Source: MFD04580-c1 sp963702995 (GTDB lineage Bacteria > Planctomycetota > Phycisphaerae > Tepidisphaerales > Tepidisphaeraceae). Taken from it: 64,000 bases of DNA. The stretch is from NCBI GenBank assembly GCA_963702995.1, contig OY969783.1, forward strand, positions 5,828,001 to 5,892,000, read 5' to 3'. Within the stretch, counting starts at the first letter, position 1; every line of letters begins with the position of its first letter. The notes under the pieces were generated by a model. The model searched no databases. It saw only the letters and a program-made list of their open reading frames with translations, and was not told the DNA's origin. The position numbers were made by a program, and so were the translations under genes. Positions 45,069 through 54,390 of the stretch are shown here, in pieces.

Positions 45069-47348
45069 ATGCCTTCTCCCGCCTATTTTCTTCTGCTCGC
45101 GACGCTCCTGCCCATGGGGTCGTTCCTGGTTCTGCTGTTCATCGGCAAGCGGATGGGGCAGCCGCTGGCGGGGTGGCTGGCGACCGCGACGATCGGGGCA
45201 AGCTTTCTTTGCAGCATGTTGGCGATGATCGGCTGGATGCAAACCGGCCGCTCCGCCGGCAGCGGCGAGCGGTGGGGGCAGGGGCTGATGCCGATCACCC
45301 TCTCGGTGCGCTGGGTGCCCGTCGGATCGGTGACGGATTCGGTCGGCCACGCCAACGGCGTCGCCCAAAGCCATCCCGGCTGGCTCGACGCGTCGATCTA
45401 TGTTGACAGCCTGACGATCGCCATGTTTGCCATGGTCACGCTCGTGGCGACGGCGGTCCACCTGTTCAGCATCGCCTACATGGCGGAAGATCGCCGCTTC
45501 GCTCGTTTCTTCGCGTACCTGGGGCTCTTCTGTTTCTCGATGCTCGGGTTGCTCCTGTCCGGGACGATCCTCCAGTTGTTCGTTTTCTGGGAGCTGGTCG
45601 GGCTTTGCTCCTACCTGCTGATCGGGTTCTGGTTCGAGAAGAAGACCGCCTGCAATGCGGCGATCAAGGCGTTCATCGTCAATCGGATCGGCGATTTCGG
45701 CTTCATGGTCGGCTTTGGCCTCTTGAGCTGCTACCTCGGCAACGCATCACTCCCGCAGGTCTGGTTGGCGCTGGGCGATGCTGGGCTTGGAAAGGCCGTG
45801 GCGCTCCCGGATGGGACGATTCTTTCCACCGGCCTGCTCACGCTGATCGGCATCGGGCTGTTTTGCGGCGCGGTGGGGAAGTCGGCCCAGTTCCCCCTGC
45901 ACGTCTGGCTCGCCGACGCGATGGAAGGGCCGACGCCGGTCAGCGCGCTGATCCACGCGGCAACGATGGTGGCGGCCGGCGTCTACCTCGTCGGCCGCGT
46001 CTTCCCGATCCTGACGCCCGATGCCAAACTGGTGATCGCGATCGTCGGCGTCACGACGCTCACCATGGCGGCACTCATCGCGACCGTCCAGACCGACATC
46101 AAGCGGATCCTGGCATTTTCAACGCTCTCCCAGCTCGGCTACATGACCCTGGCGATGGGCGTCGGGAGCTGGGTCGGCGGGATGTTCCACCTGATCACCC
46201 ACGCCTTCTTCAAGTCGCTGCTGTTCCTTGGCGCGGGCAGCGTGATCCATGCCGCCCGGCACGAGCAGGAGGTGGGGCAGTTCGGCGGGCTCCTTCGCAA
46301 GATCCCGGTCACTGGGATTACCTTCGCCATCGCTGTGCTGGCGATCGCGGGGACGCCTTTGCTGTCAGGGTATTACAGTAAAGAGATGATCCTGACCCAC
46401 GCCGGCGCGTTCGCCGAGATGGCCACCCACGCCGGCCGGTCGAACCTTTACTGGCTGCTGTTCATCCTGCCGACCGCCATCGCGTACCTCACCGCCTTCT
46501 ACATGACCCGCTGCTGGATGCTCACCTTCTGGGGCAAGCCGCGGAACGTCCATCTCTATGCCCGAGCCCGCGAGCATCCGATGATGTGGGTGCCGCTGAT
46601 CTTCCTTGCGGCGTTAAGCGTCATCTCGGGCTGGCGGATCATGAGCGTCCGCGACCTGCTCCGAAGCGCGGCCCAGGAGGCGCGGCATATCTGCCTGCGC
46701 GAACAAGCCGCAAGTGATTTCTATCGCGGCCGCGAGTTCAACGGGATGTCTACCGCCTGGCCCGGCAGCCTTCCCAAGGGCGAAGAAGTGATTCAGGAAC
46801 CGTCAAAGCCGGCGGCCGAGGCGCTTTCCCCGCCGCCGCCGGGCCGCCTCGACGCTCGGGCGGCGTTCAGGGCGGGGGAGTTCCTCACCGGCCGCTACGG
46901 CGTCTGGGCGTTCGCCGTCGGCATCGGGGCCGGGTTCCTGCTCTACCTGAACGGCCTGGCGGCCGCCGATCGGCTTCTTCGAGTTGCGCCGCTACGATGG
47001 CTGCATCAATGGTTGTATCACCGGATGTATTTTGACGAGCTTTACTTCGCGATCTTCGTCAGCGTGACGATGGCGGCATCGCGGCTAGCCGCCTGGTTTG
47101 ATCGATTCGTCATCGACGGCTGTGTCAATCTGATGGCCTGGTTCGTTCGAGAACTCGCGTTTGGCGCCGGCAGCACCGACCGCGGCCTGATTGACGGCGC
47201 CGTGACCGGCATCGCTGATTTGGCGAAAGGGGTTGGCGTGGCGGCCCGGGCGCCGCAGACGGGGCGCATCCGAGCGTACGTCACGGCGCTGATGGTCGCG
47301 GCGGCCGTCGGCGCGATCTGGGCAACGGCCGCGGCATTGTGGCGATGA
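45069..47348 (+). CDS. nuoL: NADH-quinone oxidoreductase subunit L
   Basis: This is the largest antiporter-like subunit, 759 residues, pumping protons at the far end of the membrane arm. Core motifs are intact: FFAYLGLFCFSMLGLLLSGTILQLFVFWELVGLCSYLLIGFWFEKKTACNAAIKAFIVNRIGDFGFM, then GAVGKSAQFPLHVWLADAMEGPTPVSALIHAATMVAAGVYLVGR with the key Lys, then TVQTDIKRILAFSTLSQLGYMTLAMGVG and HAFFKSLLFLGAGSVIHA. The C-terminal lateral helix region contains a Pro-rich loop (SKPAAEALSPPPPGRLD). ATG 45069 starts directly before the first helix. It is 127 bp after nuoK. Confidence 0.96.
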   Translation: MPSPAYFLLLATLLPMGSFLVLLFIGKRMGQPLAGWLATATIGASFLCSMLAMIGWMQTGRSAGSGERWGQGLMPITLSVRWVPVGSVTDSVGHANGVAQSHPGWLDASIYVDSLTIAMFAMVTLVATAVHLFSIAYMAEDRRFARFFAYLGLFCFSMLGLLLSGTILQLFVFWELVGLCSYLLIGFWFEKKTACNAAIKAFIVNRIGDFGFMVGFGLLSCYLGNASLPQVWLALGDAGLGKAVALPDGTILSTGLLTLIGIGLFCGAVGKSAQFPLHVWLADAMEGPTPVSALIHAATMVAAGVYLVGRVFPILTPDAKLVIAIVGVTTLTMAALIATVQTDIKRILAFSTLSQLGYMTLAMGVGSWVGGMFHLITHAFFKSLLFLGAGSVIHAARHEQEVGQFGGLLRKIPVTGITFAIAVLAIAGTPLLSGYYSKEMILTHAGAFAEMATHAGRSNLYWLLFILPTAIAYLTAFYMTRCWMLTFWGKPRNVHLYARAREHPMMWVPLIFLAALSVISGWRIMSVRDLLRSAAQEARHICLREQAASDFYRGREFNGMSTAWPGSLPKGEEVIQEPSKPAAEALSPPPPGRLDARAAFRAGEFLTGRYGVWAFAVGIGAGFLLYLNGLAAADRLLRVAPLRWLHQWLYHRMYFDELYFAIFVSVTMAASRLAAWFDRFVIDGCVNLMAWFVRELAFGAGSTDRGLIDGAVTGIADLAKGVGVAARAPQTGRIRAYVTALMVAAAVGAIWATAAALWR

Positions 47349-47430
47349 GGGTCGCCGCCCGATCGAAGTTAGCAATTGAACACCCGCCAATCGGCCGCTA
47401 ATGCAGCCGGGCGGCCACTGACACGCTCCC

Positions 47431-49107
47431 ATGGATTTTCGAAACAACATCCTCACGCTGCTGATCTTCCTCCCGACGATCGGGGCGGCCGTCGCGCTCG
47501 CGGCGCGCAGTCGCAGTCAGGCGCGGCAAGTCGCCCTGGGGACGACGGTCGCGACGTTCATCCTTTCTGTCGTCCTGTTCGCCCTCTTTGAAGCAAAGGT
47601 GGGGGACGGCTACGACTACGCCTCGCCGGGCGGGAAAGGGGTCGTCCAGTTCGTCTACCAGGCCGATTGGGTCAAGTCGTTCAACATCCACTACAAGGTC
47701 GGGGTTGACGGGCTCTCTCTCCCGCTCGTCGGGCTGACGACGCTCATCTCGCTGCTCGCCTGCGTCGCGTCTTGGAACGTTGAGAAGATGGCCAAGGGGT
47801 ATTCGGCCCTATTCCTGTTCCTTGAGACGGGCATGCTGGGTGTCTTCCTCTCGCTTGATCTGTTCCTCTTCTACGTTTTCTTCGAGTTGTCGCTGCTGCC
47901 GATGTACTTCCTGATCGGCATCTGGGGCGGCCCGCGGAAAGAGTACGCGGCCATCAAGTTCTTCCTGTACACGCTGGTCGGTTCGATCGCGCTGCTGATC
48001 GCCATGATCGGCACCTACCTGTACAGCCGCCAGATCGTGCCGGGGGGGACGTTTGACCTCCTGACCCTTTCCAACCCGGACTTCCAGGCCAAGCTGGGCG
48101 CGGCGATCGGCGGCCTCTCCGGGCCGATCGCCCGATCCTTCTTCCTGCTGCTGGCCCTGGGGTTCCTGATCAAGGTCCCCGCCGTCCCGTTTCACACCTG
48201 GCTCCCCGACGCGCACGTCGAAGCCCCCACGCCGATCTCGATGATCCTGGCGGCCATCCTGCTCAAGATGGGAGGCTACGGGCTGCTCCGCATCGCCTAC
48301 CCGCTCTATCCGCAGGCGGGGAAGGTGCTGTGGGGCGTGATCGCCGTCATCGGCGTGGTAAGCATCATCTATGGCGCGCTGTCCGCCATGAGCCAGACCG
48401 ATTTCAAAAAGCTCGTCGCCTACAGCAGCGTCTCGCATATGGGGTTTGTGACGCTCGGCGCCGCGATGATGACCGAGGCCGGGATCAACGGCGCTCTATT
48501 CATGATGGTCGCCCACGGCATCACCAGCGCGATGCTCTTCTTCGTCGTCGGCGTCGTCTACGACCGCGCCCACCACCGAGAACTGTCGCGCATGGGCGGC
48601 CTGGCGGCGACGATGCCCATCTATACGAGCTTCAGCACCGTCGCCTGTTTCGCCAACCTGGGCTTGCCCGGTCTCTGCGGCTTTGTCGGAGAGGTGCTCG
48701 TCCTGATCGGCAGCTTTCAGGCCGCCCGGCCGGATTCGATCCTCACCGGCGGCGGCTTCGCCCGGTGGGGCGATATTTTCAGCTTGTCGGTGGTCGCCTG
48801 TTTCGGCGTCGTCCTGGCGGCCGGTTACATGCTCTGGACCGTCCAGCGCGTCTTCTTCGGCCCGAGCGCCCGAGTTTCGCGGCTTCAAAGAGGTTGACGG
48901 CCGCGAGCTGACCGTCCTGGCGCCGCTGGCCGCCTTTGCAGTGCTTTTGGGCATCGTGCCGGCCTTCTTTGTATTCAACTATTCCGACCGGACGGTGAAC
49001 GCCTTATTCAACGACGTCCTGCGCGGCGCGACGCGGCCGCCATCGTCTCGGCCTCGCCCGGCAAACCGCCGGTGCAGGTGGTCGTGGACGCGCGCCCGCT
49101 CCGCTGA
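47431..49107 (+). CDS. nuoM: NADH-quinone oxidoreductase subunit M (frame breaks near 48865 and 49030)
   Basis: This is a proton-pumping antiporter-like subunit. The main frame carries FYVFFELSLLPMYFLIGIWGGPRKEYAAIKFFLYTLVGSIALLIA, FLIKVPAVPFHTWLPDAHVEAPTPISMILAAILLKMGGYGLLRI, SQTDFKKLVAYSSVSHMGFVTLGA and NLGLPGLCGFVGEVLVLIGSF, with the conserved Glu and Lys residues. Near 48865 (after RVFFGP) the frame breaks. The family's ending EFRGFKEVDGRELTVLAPLAAFAVLLGIVPAFFVFNYSDRTVNALFNDVL is found in another frame. A further shift gives AAIVSASPGKPPVQVVVDARPLR and a stop at 49107. The reconstructed length is about 558 residues. All breaks lie in GC-rich stretches. Confidence 0.93.
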
Positions 49108-49203
49108 TCGGCCGAATGCCGCGGGACGCGCTTCGCCGGTTGATTGACTCCGACCACCGGTTTGTTCCACTCAAAGTGTGGAAGTACGGCCCGCGTGTGA
49201 AAG

Positions 49204-49231
49204 TGTCGCCGGTGAGGGCACCGGCGACACG
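49204..49231. repeat. Perfect 12-bp palindrome (GTGTCGCCGGTG type)
   Basis: GTGTCGCCGGTG-AGGG-CACCGGCGACAC, in the gap between nuoM and the preferred nuoN start. It is related in core sequence to the inverted repeat at 15855-15926. Confidence 0.65.
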
Positions 49232-49283
49232 TTGGATGACGTCGCCGCGCACCCGCAAACTCGCTCGGAATGGCCCACTACCC

Positions 49284-50899
49284 ATGCTCGTGACTCTTTC
49301 AGCCCTGTCGGCCGCCTCATCGCCGTTCATCCCCGGCGCGGCCGAGCTGCGCCCCTTCGCGGCCGATCTATGGCTCATTGCGACCATAGTCGCACTCCTG
49401 CTGACGCCGTTCTTCAAGCCGCGGCCCAACTACGCCTGTGCCGCCGTAGCACTGGCCGGTGTCGTCCTGGCGCTGATCTCCCTGCTCGCCATCGGCCCGG
49501 CCGCCGGCGGGCATGCGGAGCGCTTCCGCCCGATGCTCGTCGCCGACGGGATGTCCTTCACCTGGAAGGCGATTCTGCTCCTGTTCGTCGCCGGCGTCAT
49601 CCTGATGTGGCTGGCGACGTGCGCCCCGACCTGCACGAAGGGGACGGCCCGGAGTTCTTCACCACACTGCTCGGCGCGACGCTGGGCCTGTCGCTGATGG
49701 GTAGCGCGTCGAACCTCCTGATGATTTTCATGACTGTCGAGATGGCCAGCCTCCCGAGCTACGTCCTGGCGGGCTTCCGAAAGACCCACCGCCTCGGGGC
49801 CGAGGCGAGCCTGAAGTATGTGCTGTTCGGCGCCTCGTGCAGCGCCGTCATGGCGTATGGGTTGTCGCTGCTCTACGGGCTCTATGGGACGCTGCAGCTC
49901 TACAGCGCGGAGACCGCCTCCGGCCACTTCGCCGGCCTGGCCGAGCGAATCGCCGTGGCCGGCGGCCTCTCACCGCTGCTGGTGGTGGGGCTGCTCGGCG
50001 TCGTCTGCGGGCTCGGCTTCAAGATCGCGGCCGTGCCGTTCCACTTCTGGTGCCCCGACGTCTTCGAAGGGGCGGGCATCGACGTCACCACTTTCCTCTC
50101 CGTCGCCAGCAAGGGCGCCGGCCTCGTCCTGCTGCTCCGCTTCGCCGTCGCCCTGGGCGACGCGGCCGGTTTCGCGCCGACGGCCGCCAGCAACACCCTG
50201 GCCGCCATCCTTGGCGTGCTCGGCGCCATCACATGCACCGTCGGCAACACCGGCGCGTTCACCCAGACCAACCTCAAGCGGCTCCTTGGCTATAGCTCGA
50301 TCGCCCACGCCGGCTACATGCTCTGCGCCGTCTCGCTGGTCGTCCGTCACGACGCGACGTACGCCGCCCCGGGCAACCAGGCGGCCCAGGCCGTGTTGCT
50401 TTACCTGGCCGTCTATGTCTTCATGAACCTGGGGGCGTTCACGGTCGCGGCGCTGGTCGCGCGGGAGTCGGGTGATGAGTCGCTCGACGCCTTCAAGGGG
50501 CTGGGCCGCCGGGCACCGCTCCTGGCCGCAAGCCTATTCGCCTGCCTCGTCAGCCTGATCGGCCTGCCTCCTTTCGCCGGCTTCGTGGCGAAGCTCAACC
50601 TGATGTGGGCCCTGGCCCAAAACGGCGGGGCGTGGTGGGGATTGGTCGCCGTGATCGGCGTCAACACGGTTCTAAGTGCGTTCTACTACTTCCGCATCGT
50701 CCGCACGATGTACCTGGAAGCGCCGCGCGCATCGACGCACCGCGCGTTCCACGCCCACCCGCTCGGCACGGGGTTGAGCGTGGCCTGTGCGATCGCGCTG
50801 GTCGCGCTGTTCATCGGGTTCAACCCGCTCTCCAATGCCACAACCGCGGGCCACCCACGCGTCTCCGGCGTCGCCCTCACTCGACAGGCTCCCCGGTAG
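49284..50899 (+). CDS. nuoN: NADH-quinone oxidoreductase subunit N (frame break near 49625)
   Basis: Third antiporter-like subunit, about 538 residues after repair. From ATG 49284 the first frame gives LWLIATIVALLLTPFFKPRPNYACAAVALAGVVLALISLLAIG and DGMSFTWKAILLLFVAGVILMWLAT. The frame breaks near 49625 and continues RPDLHEGDGPEFFTTLLGATLGLSLMGSASNLLMIFMTVEMASLPSYVLAGFRK. Then come ASLKYVLFGASCSAVMAYGLSLLYG, LGFKIAAVPFHFWCPDVFEGAGIDVTTFLSVASKGAGLVLLL, TNLKRLLGYSSIAHAGYMLCAV and LIGLPPFAGFVAKLNLMWAL, typical of NuoN. It ends the nuoHJKLMN run. An earlier start at 49116 would add a non-hydrophobic leader and is less likely. Confidence 0.93.
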
Positions 50900-50942
50900 G
50901 GCAGGCATCACGCGAAGCTTTAGTAGATGCTCCAGCGTCACC

Positions 50943-51655
50943 TTACCGACGCGTCGCGCCACGCGGCGGCTGGAGGTGCATGGCGATCACCGGCGGGAAA
51001 GCCCGCTCCGGCCGATTGTCCTCGATCCGGAACGGCGGCACCGTCGGGTCCGTTTTGGCAGCCGCCAGATATTGCCGCTTCGTGACCGGCTTGCCGGAAA
51101 TGGAGTATTTCGGATAGCCGCGATCCAGTCGACCGGCGACATTCCAGAAGCGGACGATTTCGTGACCACAGAGACCGCTCATCTGTCGCTCGCTGAACAC
51201 GGCTCGCTGATTCTCATCCAAGGAGCATTGGTACGTGAAGTGGCCATCCTTTATGACCGCCGCCTCGGACAGGTAGAGGGTCCCGTCCTGGCGCCGTTGC
51301 CGCCAGAGGTCGAGGCCGGAACCTCGATTCAGCCGGTACGTCCCGAGAAGGCCCTGTTCATCCCACTGCTTCGCTACCCCGTGTGCCACGCCATCGACGA
51401 ATGGTCCGACAAATGTAAGAACACCCCTCCAAAAGTGGCATTCGAAGCCGTGTCTCTTTCCGTCCTTCAGGGCGTATTCGAACTCAACTTCTCCGGTATC
51501 CTGAAACATCGAAGGCCGACGGTCTTGCGGTTGAGGCGGTACTCGCATTCGTTCTTGGCGCCATTGGAATGACGGCTGACCACCCGTTCGCGGGCGTTCG
51601 CGGGGATCGACGCGCGATAGCGGCGGTTCGCTTTCATTCGGCCTTCCTCAGACAT
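50943..51655 (-). CDS. YwqK/MORN-like repeat protein (frame break near 51505)
   Basis: ATG 51655 opens MSEEGRMKANRRYRASIPANARERVVSRHSNGAKNECEYRLNRKTVGLRCF. The frame then breaks near 51505 and resumes QDTGEVEFEYALKDGKRHGFECHFWRGVLTFVGPFVDGVAHGVAKQWDEQGLLGTYRLNRGSGLDLWRQ. The repeated G-x-x-x-x-x-x-Y-x-x-G-x-x-H-G pattern is of the YwqK/MORN kind found in antitoxin-like and immunity-like proteins. The C-terminal half (GHEIVRFWNVAGRLDRGYPKYSISGKPVTKRQYLAAAKTDPTVPPF) has no family I know. Repaired length is about 237 residues. No toxin gene is visible beside it. Confidence 0.65.
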
Positions 51656-51756
51656 TATGGTTCGTGATTTTTTCGACGACGCCGTCCCCACCGCGAACAG
51701 CTCAAGCCACGGTGCGAAGCCTATCGTCAACGTCGCGCGGAGCTTACAACCCGGCG

Positions 51757-52413
51757 ATGGCCGCATGGAAATGGATTACATCGACCGATGCCGGATTGTT
51801 TGCCCGCATCGGCGCCGGCGCTCTCGTGTTCCTCGTTCTCGCCGTTGCCGATTTGCGGCGGAACGGCAGGAAGGCGACGCGATGGCGGGAATATACGTTT
51901 CTTCTCTTCTCCGTTTCAGTGGCGCTCACCTATGGACTCGTGAATGACGAGGCCACCGTTCGGATCAGCCCGGAATATTTTCTCTACGGCAAAGGACTCG
52001 CAAGCCTGGTGGACGGGCACCCCGAACGGTTGCCGTGGGAAGCTGCCAAAGTGGGGCTGAAAGCCACATGGACTGTCGGGTTGCTCGTGGGTGTGGCGAT
52101 GCTTCTGGCGAACAACCCAGACGCATCACGTCCGCAGTTGCCGTTTCAACGGCTCGCCAAACTCATGCCGGGTGTGATCGCCGGTGCGGCGGCCAGTGCT
52201 CTGGTTCTCGGTGCGACCGGGTACATGGGGGGGTTGAGCTACTTCTCGGAGGACTTCCGAGAAATGGTGAGACGCGACGAGTTCCGGCCTTACCGATTCA
52301 TGACGGTCTACGGGATTCACCTCGGCGGATACATCGGCGGGCTGACCGGTACGGTGATCGCGGTGTTATCCATCAGGCGTGGCCGTCACCGACTGACCGG
52401 GGCAATGTCCTGA
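51757..52413 (+). CDS. Hypothetical membrane protein
   Basis: From ATG 51757 the 218-residue product has about four membrane segments: AGLFARIGAGALVFLVLAVADL, TFLLFSVSVALTYGLV, GLKATWTVGLLVGVAMLLA and VIAGAAASALVLGATGYMGGL. A final one near IHLGGYIGGLTGTVIAVLSI is followed by a basic tail. A conserved-looking outer loop (EATVRISPEYFLYGKGLASLVDGHPERLPWEAAKVG) lies after the second helix. No named family recognised. It is divergent from the YwqK-like gene. Confidence 0.62.
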   Translation: MAAWKWITSTDAGLFARIGAGALVFLVLAVADLRRNGRKATRWREYTFLLFSVSVALTYGLVNDEATVRISPEYFLYGKGLASLVDGHPERLPWEAAKVGLKATWTVGLLVGVAMLLANNPDASRPQLPFQRLAKLMPGVIAGAAASALVLGATGYMGGLSYFSEDFREMVRRDEFRPYRFMTVYGIHLGGYIGGLTGTVIAVLSIRRGRHRLTGAMS

Positions 52414-52613
52414 ATGGCTCCGCCGGCGGCATCTACCTAATGGTCGCTCTATTGGCCGCCAACACGTCGATGCCGATGGCTCTCGCCAATCGCCAACGAG
52501 TTTTACGGCGTTCTCCGGAATCGACGAGCGGTAGCGACCATCGGCCGCCGTACGAATTTACCTCGCCCGTTCGTGCGTTTACGGCCGTGCGATCCCGACC
52601 GACAATCCCCCCG

Positions 52614-54080
52614 ATGCCCAGTCCTGACAACGCCGTAAAGCCGCGAGATCTGAAACCCCCGCACGACCCGTACGCCGCCCTCCGCCAACCCGACTTTCGG
52701 CTCTTCGCCGCCGGGAACATCGCCAGCGTGCTCGGCACGCAGATGATCGCGGTCGCGATCGGGTGGGAATTGTATCAACGGACCAACTCCGCCACCGCGC
52801 TGGGCCTGGTCGGGCTTTTTCAGGTCATTCCGCTGCTGCTGCTCTCCGTGCCGGCGGGGCATGTGGTCGATCGGGCCGATCGAAAGCGGCTGATGATCCG
52901 CTCGCAACTGGCGCTGACGGTGGCGGCCGCCGCATTGGGGCTCGTCTCGCTCTGGCACGAGCGCATCCCGGAACTGGCGCCCCTGGCCGCGCTGAATCGC
53001 GGATGCCTTTGGCTCGCGCGGGCGCTGGGGGAGAAAGGCGCCGTGTTCGACGACCCGTTCGTCCCGGTGCTGTACCTGATCGTCTTCGCCCAGGGGACGA
53101 TTCGCGCATTCAGCCAGCCCGCCCGGTCGGCCCTCATGCCGATGATCGTGCCGGCCTCGCTGTTCGCCAACGCCGTCACCTGGAACAGCAGCGCCCAGGA
53201 GCTCTGCACTGTGCTCGGCCCGGCCATCGGCGGCGGGTTGATCGCGATTCTTCTCCGCCAGCCCAACACCGTCCCCTGGGCTTACCCCACGGTTTACCTG
53301 CTGAACGCGGCGCTGCAGCTTGCCCAGTCCGTCGCGCTATTGCCCATTCACATCATCGCGCCGCCGCGGGCGACGGAGAAGACGACCTTTGCCTCACTGA
53401 CCGCCGGCCTTCAGTTCGTCTGGTATGAGAAGATCGTCCTCGCCGCGCTCACGCTCGACCTGTTCGCCGTGATCCTCGGCGGGGCGACGGCGCTGTTGCC
53501 GGTCTTCGCGCGCGACATCCTGCACGTCGGGCCGGCACGTCTGGGGTGGCTGCGGGCGGCGCCTTCGATCGGAGCGGTGGGGATGGCGATGTTGATCGCC
53601 CATCGGCCGCCGATGGCGCGGGCGGGGCGAAATCTGCTTTGGGGGGTGGCGGGGTTCGGCGTCGCCACGATCGTCTTCGGCGTGTCGAGGAACTTCTGGC
53701 TCTCGTTCGGGATGCTCATGTTGACGGGGGCGTTCGACAACATTTCCGTGGTGATCCGGTTGACCCTGGTTCAGCTTCGAACGCCGGAGTCGATGCGCGG
53801 CCGCGTCTCGGCGGTGAACATGATCTTCATCGGCTCGTCGAACCAGATCGGCGCGCTGGAGTCGGGCCTGACGGCGGCCGCGTTTGGGCCGGTCGCATCG
53901 ACCGTCTTCGGCGGGGTGGGGACGATCGCGGTGGTGCTGTTGACGGCACTCCTGTGGCCGCAGATGCGGAAGCTCGGAGCGTTGCACGCGCCGCCGGCCG
54001 AGCCGCAGAACGATCCGCCGGAACCCGACACGGCGGCCGCTCCGTTTCCAGAAGTGGAGCAGGCGGTGAACCAGGCGTAG
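52614..54080 (+). CDS. MFS exporter (EntS/MFS_3-like)
   Basis: The 488-residue protein has twelve predicted helices. The N-terminal half begins YAALRQPDFRLFAAGNIASVLGTQMIAVAIGWELYQRTNSATALGLVGLFQVIPLLLLSVPAGHVVDRADRKRLMI, which holds the MFS signature loop between helices 2 and 3. The second half has GPARLGWLRAAPSIGAVGMAML and LVQLRTPESMRGRVSAVNMIFIGSSNQIGALESG, typical of the enterobactin-exporter-like group. The cytoplasmic tail is Pro/Glu-rich. The loop between helices 3 and 4 (ERIPELAPLAALNRGCLWLARALGEKGAVFDDP) is longer than usual. ATG 52614 is chosen; the much longer in-frame extension is not coding. The substrate is unknown. Confidence 0.9.
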   Translation: MPSPDNAVKPRDLKPPHDPYAALRQPDFRLFAAGNIASVLGTQMIAVAIGWELYQRTNSATALGLVGLFQVIPLLLLSVPAGHVVDRADRKRLMIRSQLALTVAAAALGLVSLWHERIPELAPLAALNRGCLWLARALGEKGAVFDDPFVPVLYLIVFAQGTIRAFSQPARSALMPMIVPASLFANAVTWNSSAQELCTVLGPAIGGGLIAILLRQPNTVPWAYPTVYLLNAALQLAQSVALLPIHIIAPPRATEKTTFASLTAGLQFVWYEKIVLAALTLDLFAVILGGATALLPVFARDILHVGPARLGWLRAAPSIGAVGMAMLIAHRPPMARAGRNLLWGVAGFGVATIVFGVSRNFWLSFGMLMLTGAFDNISVVIRLTLVQLRTPESMRGRVSAVNMIFIGSSNQIGALESGLTAAAFGPVASTVFGGVGTIAVVLLTALLWPQMRKLGALHAPPAEPQNDPPEPDTAAAPFPEVEQAVNQA

Positions 54081-54250
54081 CAGTCGCCGCGCCGCGCCGC
54101 AAGAATCAGCGCTGCTCTTGATGCGTCAAGGGCACGCACGAGAGCGACTGCGGCGTCGTTCCGACTTCAGATCGCGTCCGGCTTGCGTGCGGACGCTACC
54201 GGGTTCGGTGTGCCGTCCCGCGACAGATCAGTCGCCGGGTACGGCGTCTG

Positions 54251-54278
54251 CCCGCTTCCCGACGGGCGCGGCTCGTTT
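54251..54278 (+). repeat. Dispersed GC repeat, family P, copy 6
   Basis: CCCGCTTCCCGACGGGCGCG then GCTCGTTT, matching the copies around 21.7-25.9 kb, about 28 kb away. The gap 54081-54390 contains this repeat and the hairpin at 54320, and no gene. Confidence 0.7.
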
Positions 54279-54319
54279 GCGGCCGCCTCCTGGCGTCGGC
54301 GCGTCTTCGCCAAGCGAAA

Positions 54320-54360
54320 CGCCCCGCGCCGCCGTGGTGAACCACGGACGGCGCGGGGCG
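54320..54360 (-). terminator. Strong hairpin after the DUF1080 gene
   Basis: CGCCCCGCGCCG (54320-54331) pairs with CGGCGCGGGGCG (54349-54360), with an inner CCGTGGT/ACCACGG extension, 30 bp past the DUF1080 stop. On the minus strand only TTTCG follows, so it is a terminator-like hairpin with a poor T tract. Confidence 0.5.
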
Positions 54361-54390
54361 TCGGTCGATGTCGCTCCGACGGTTGGCGAA

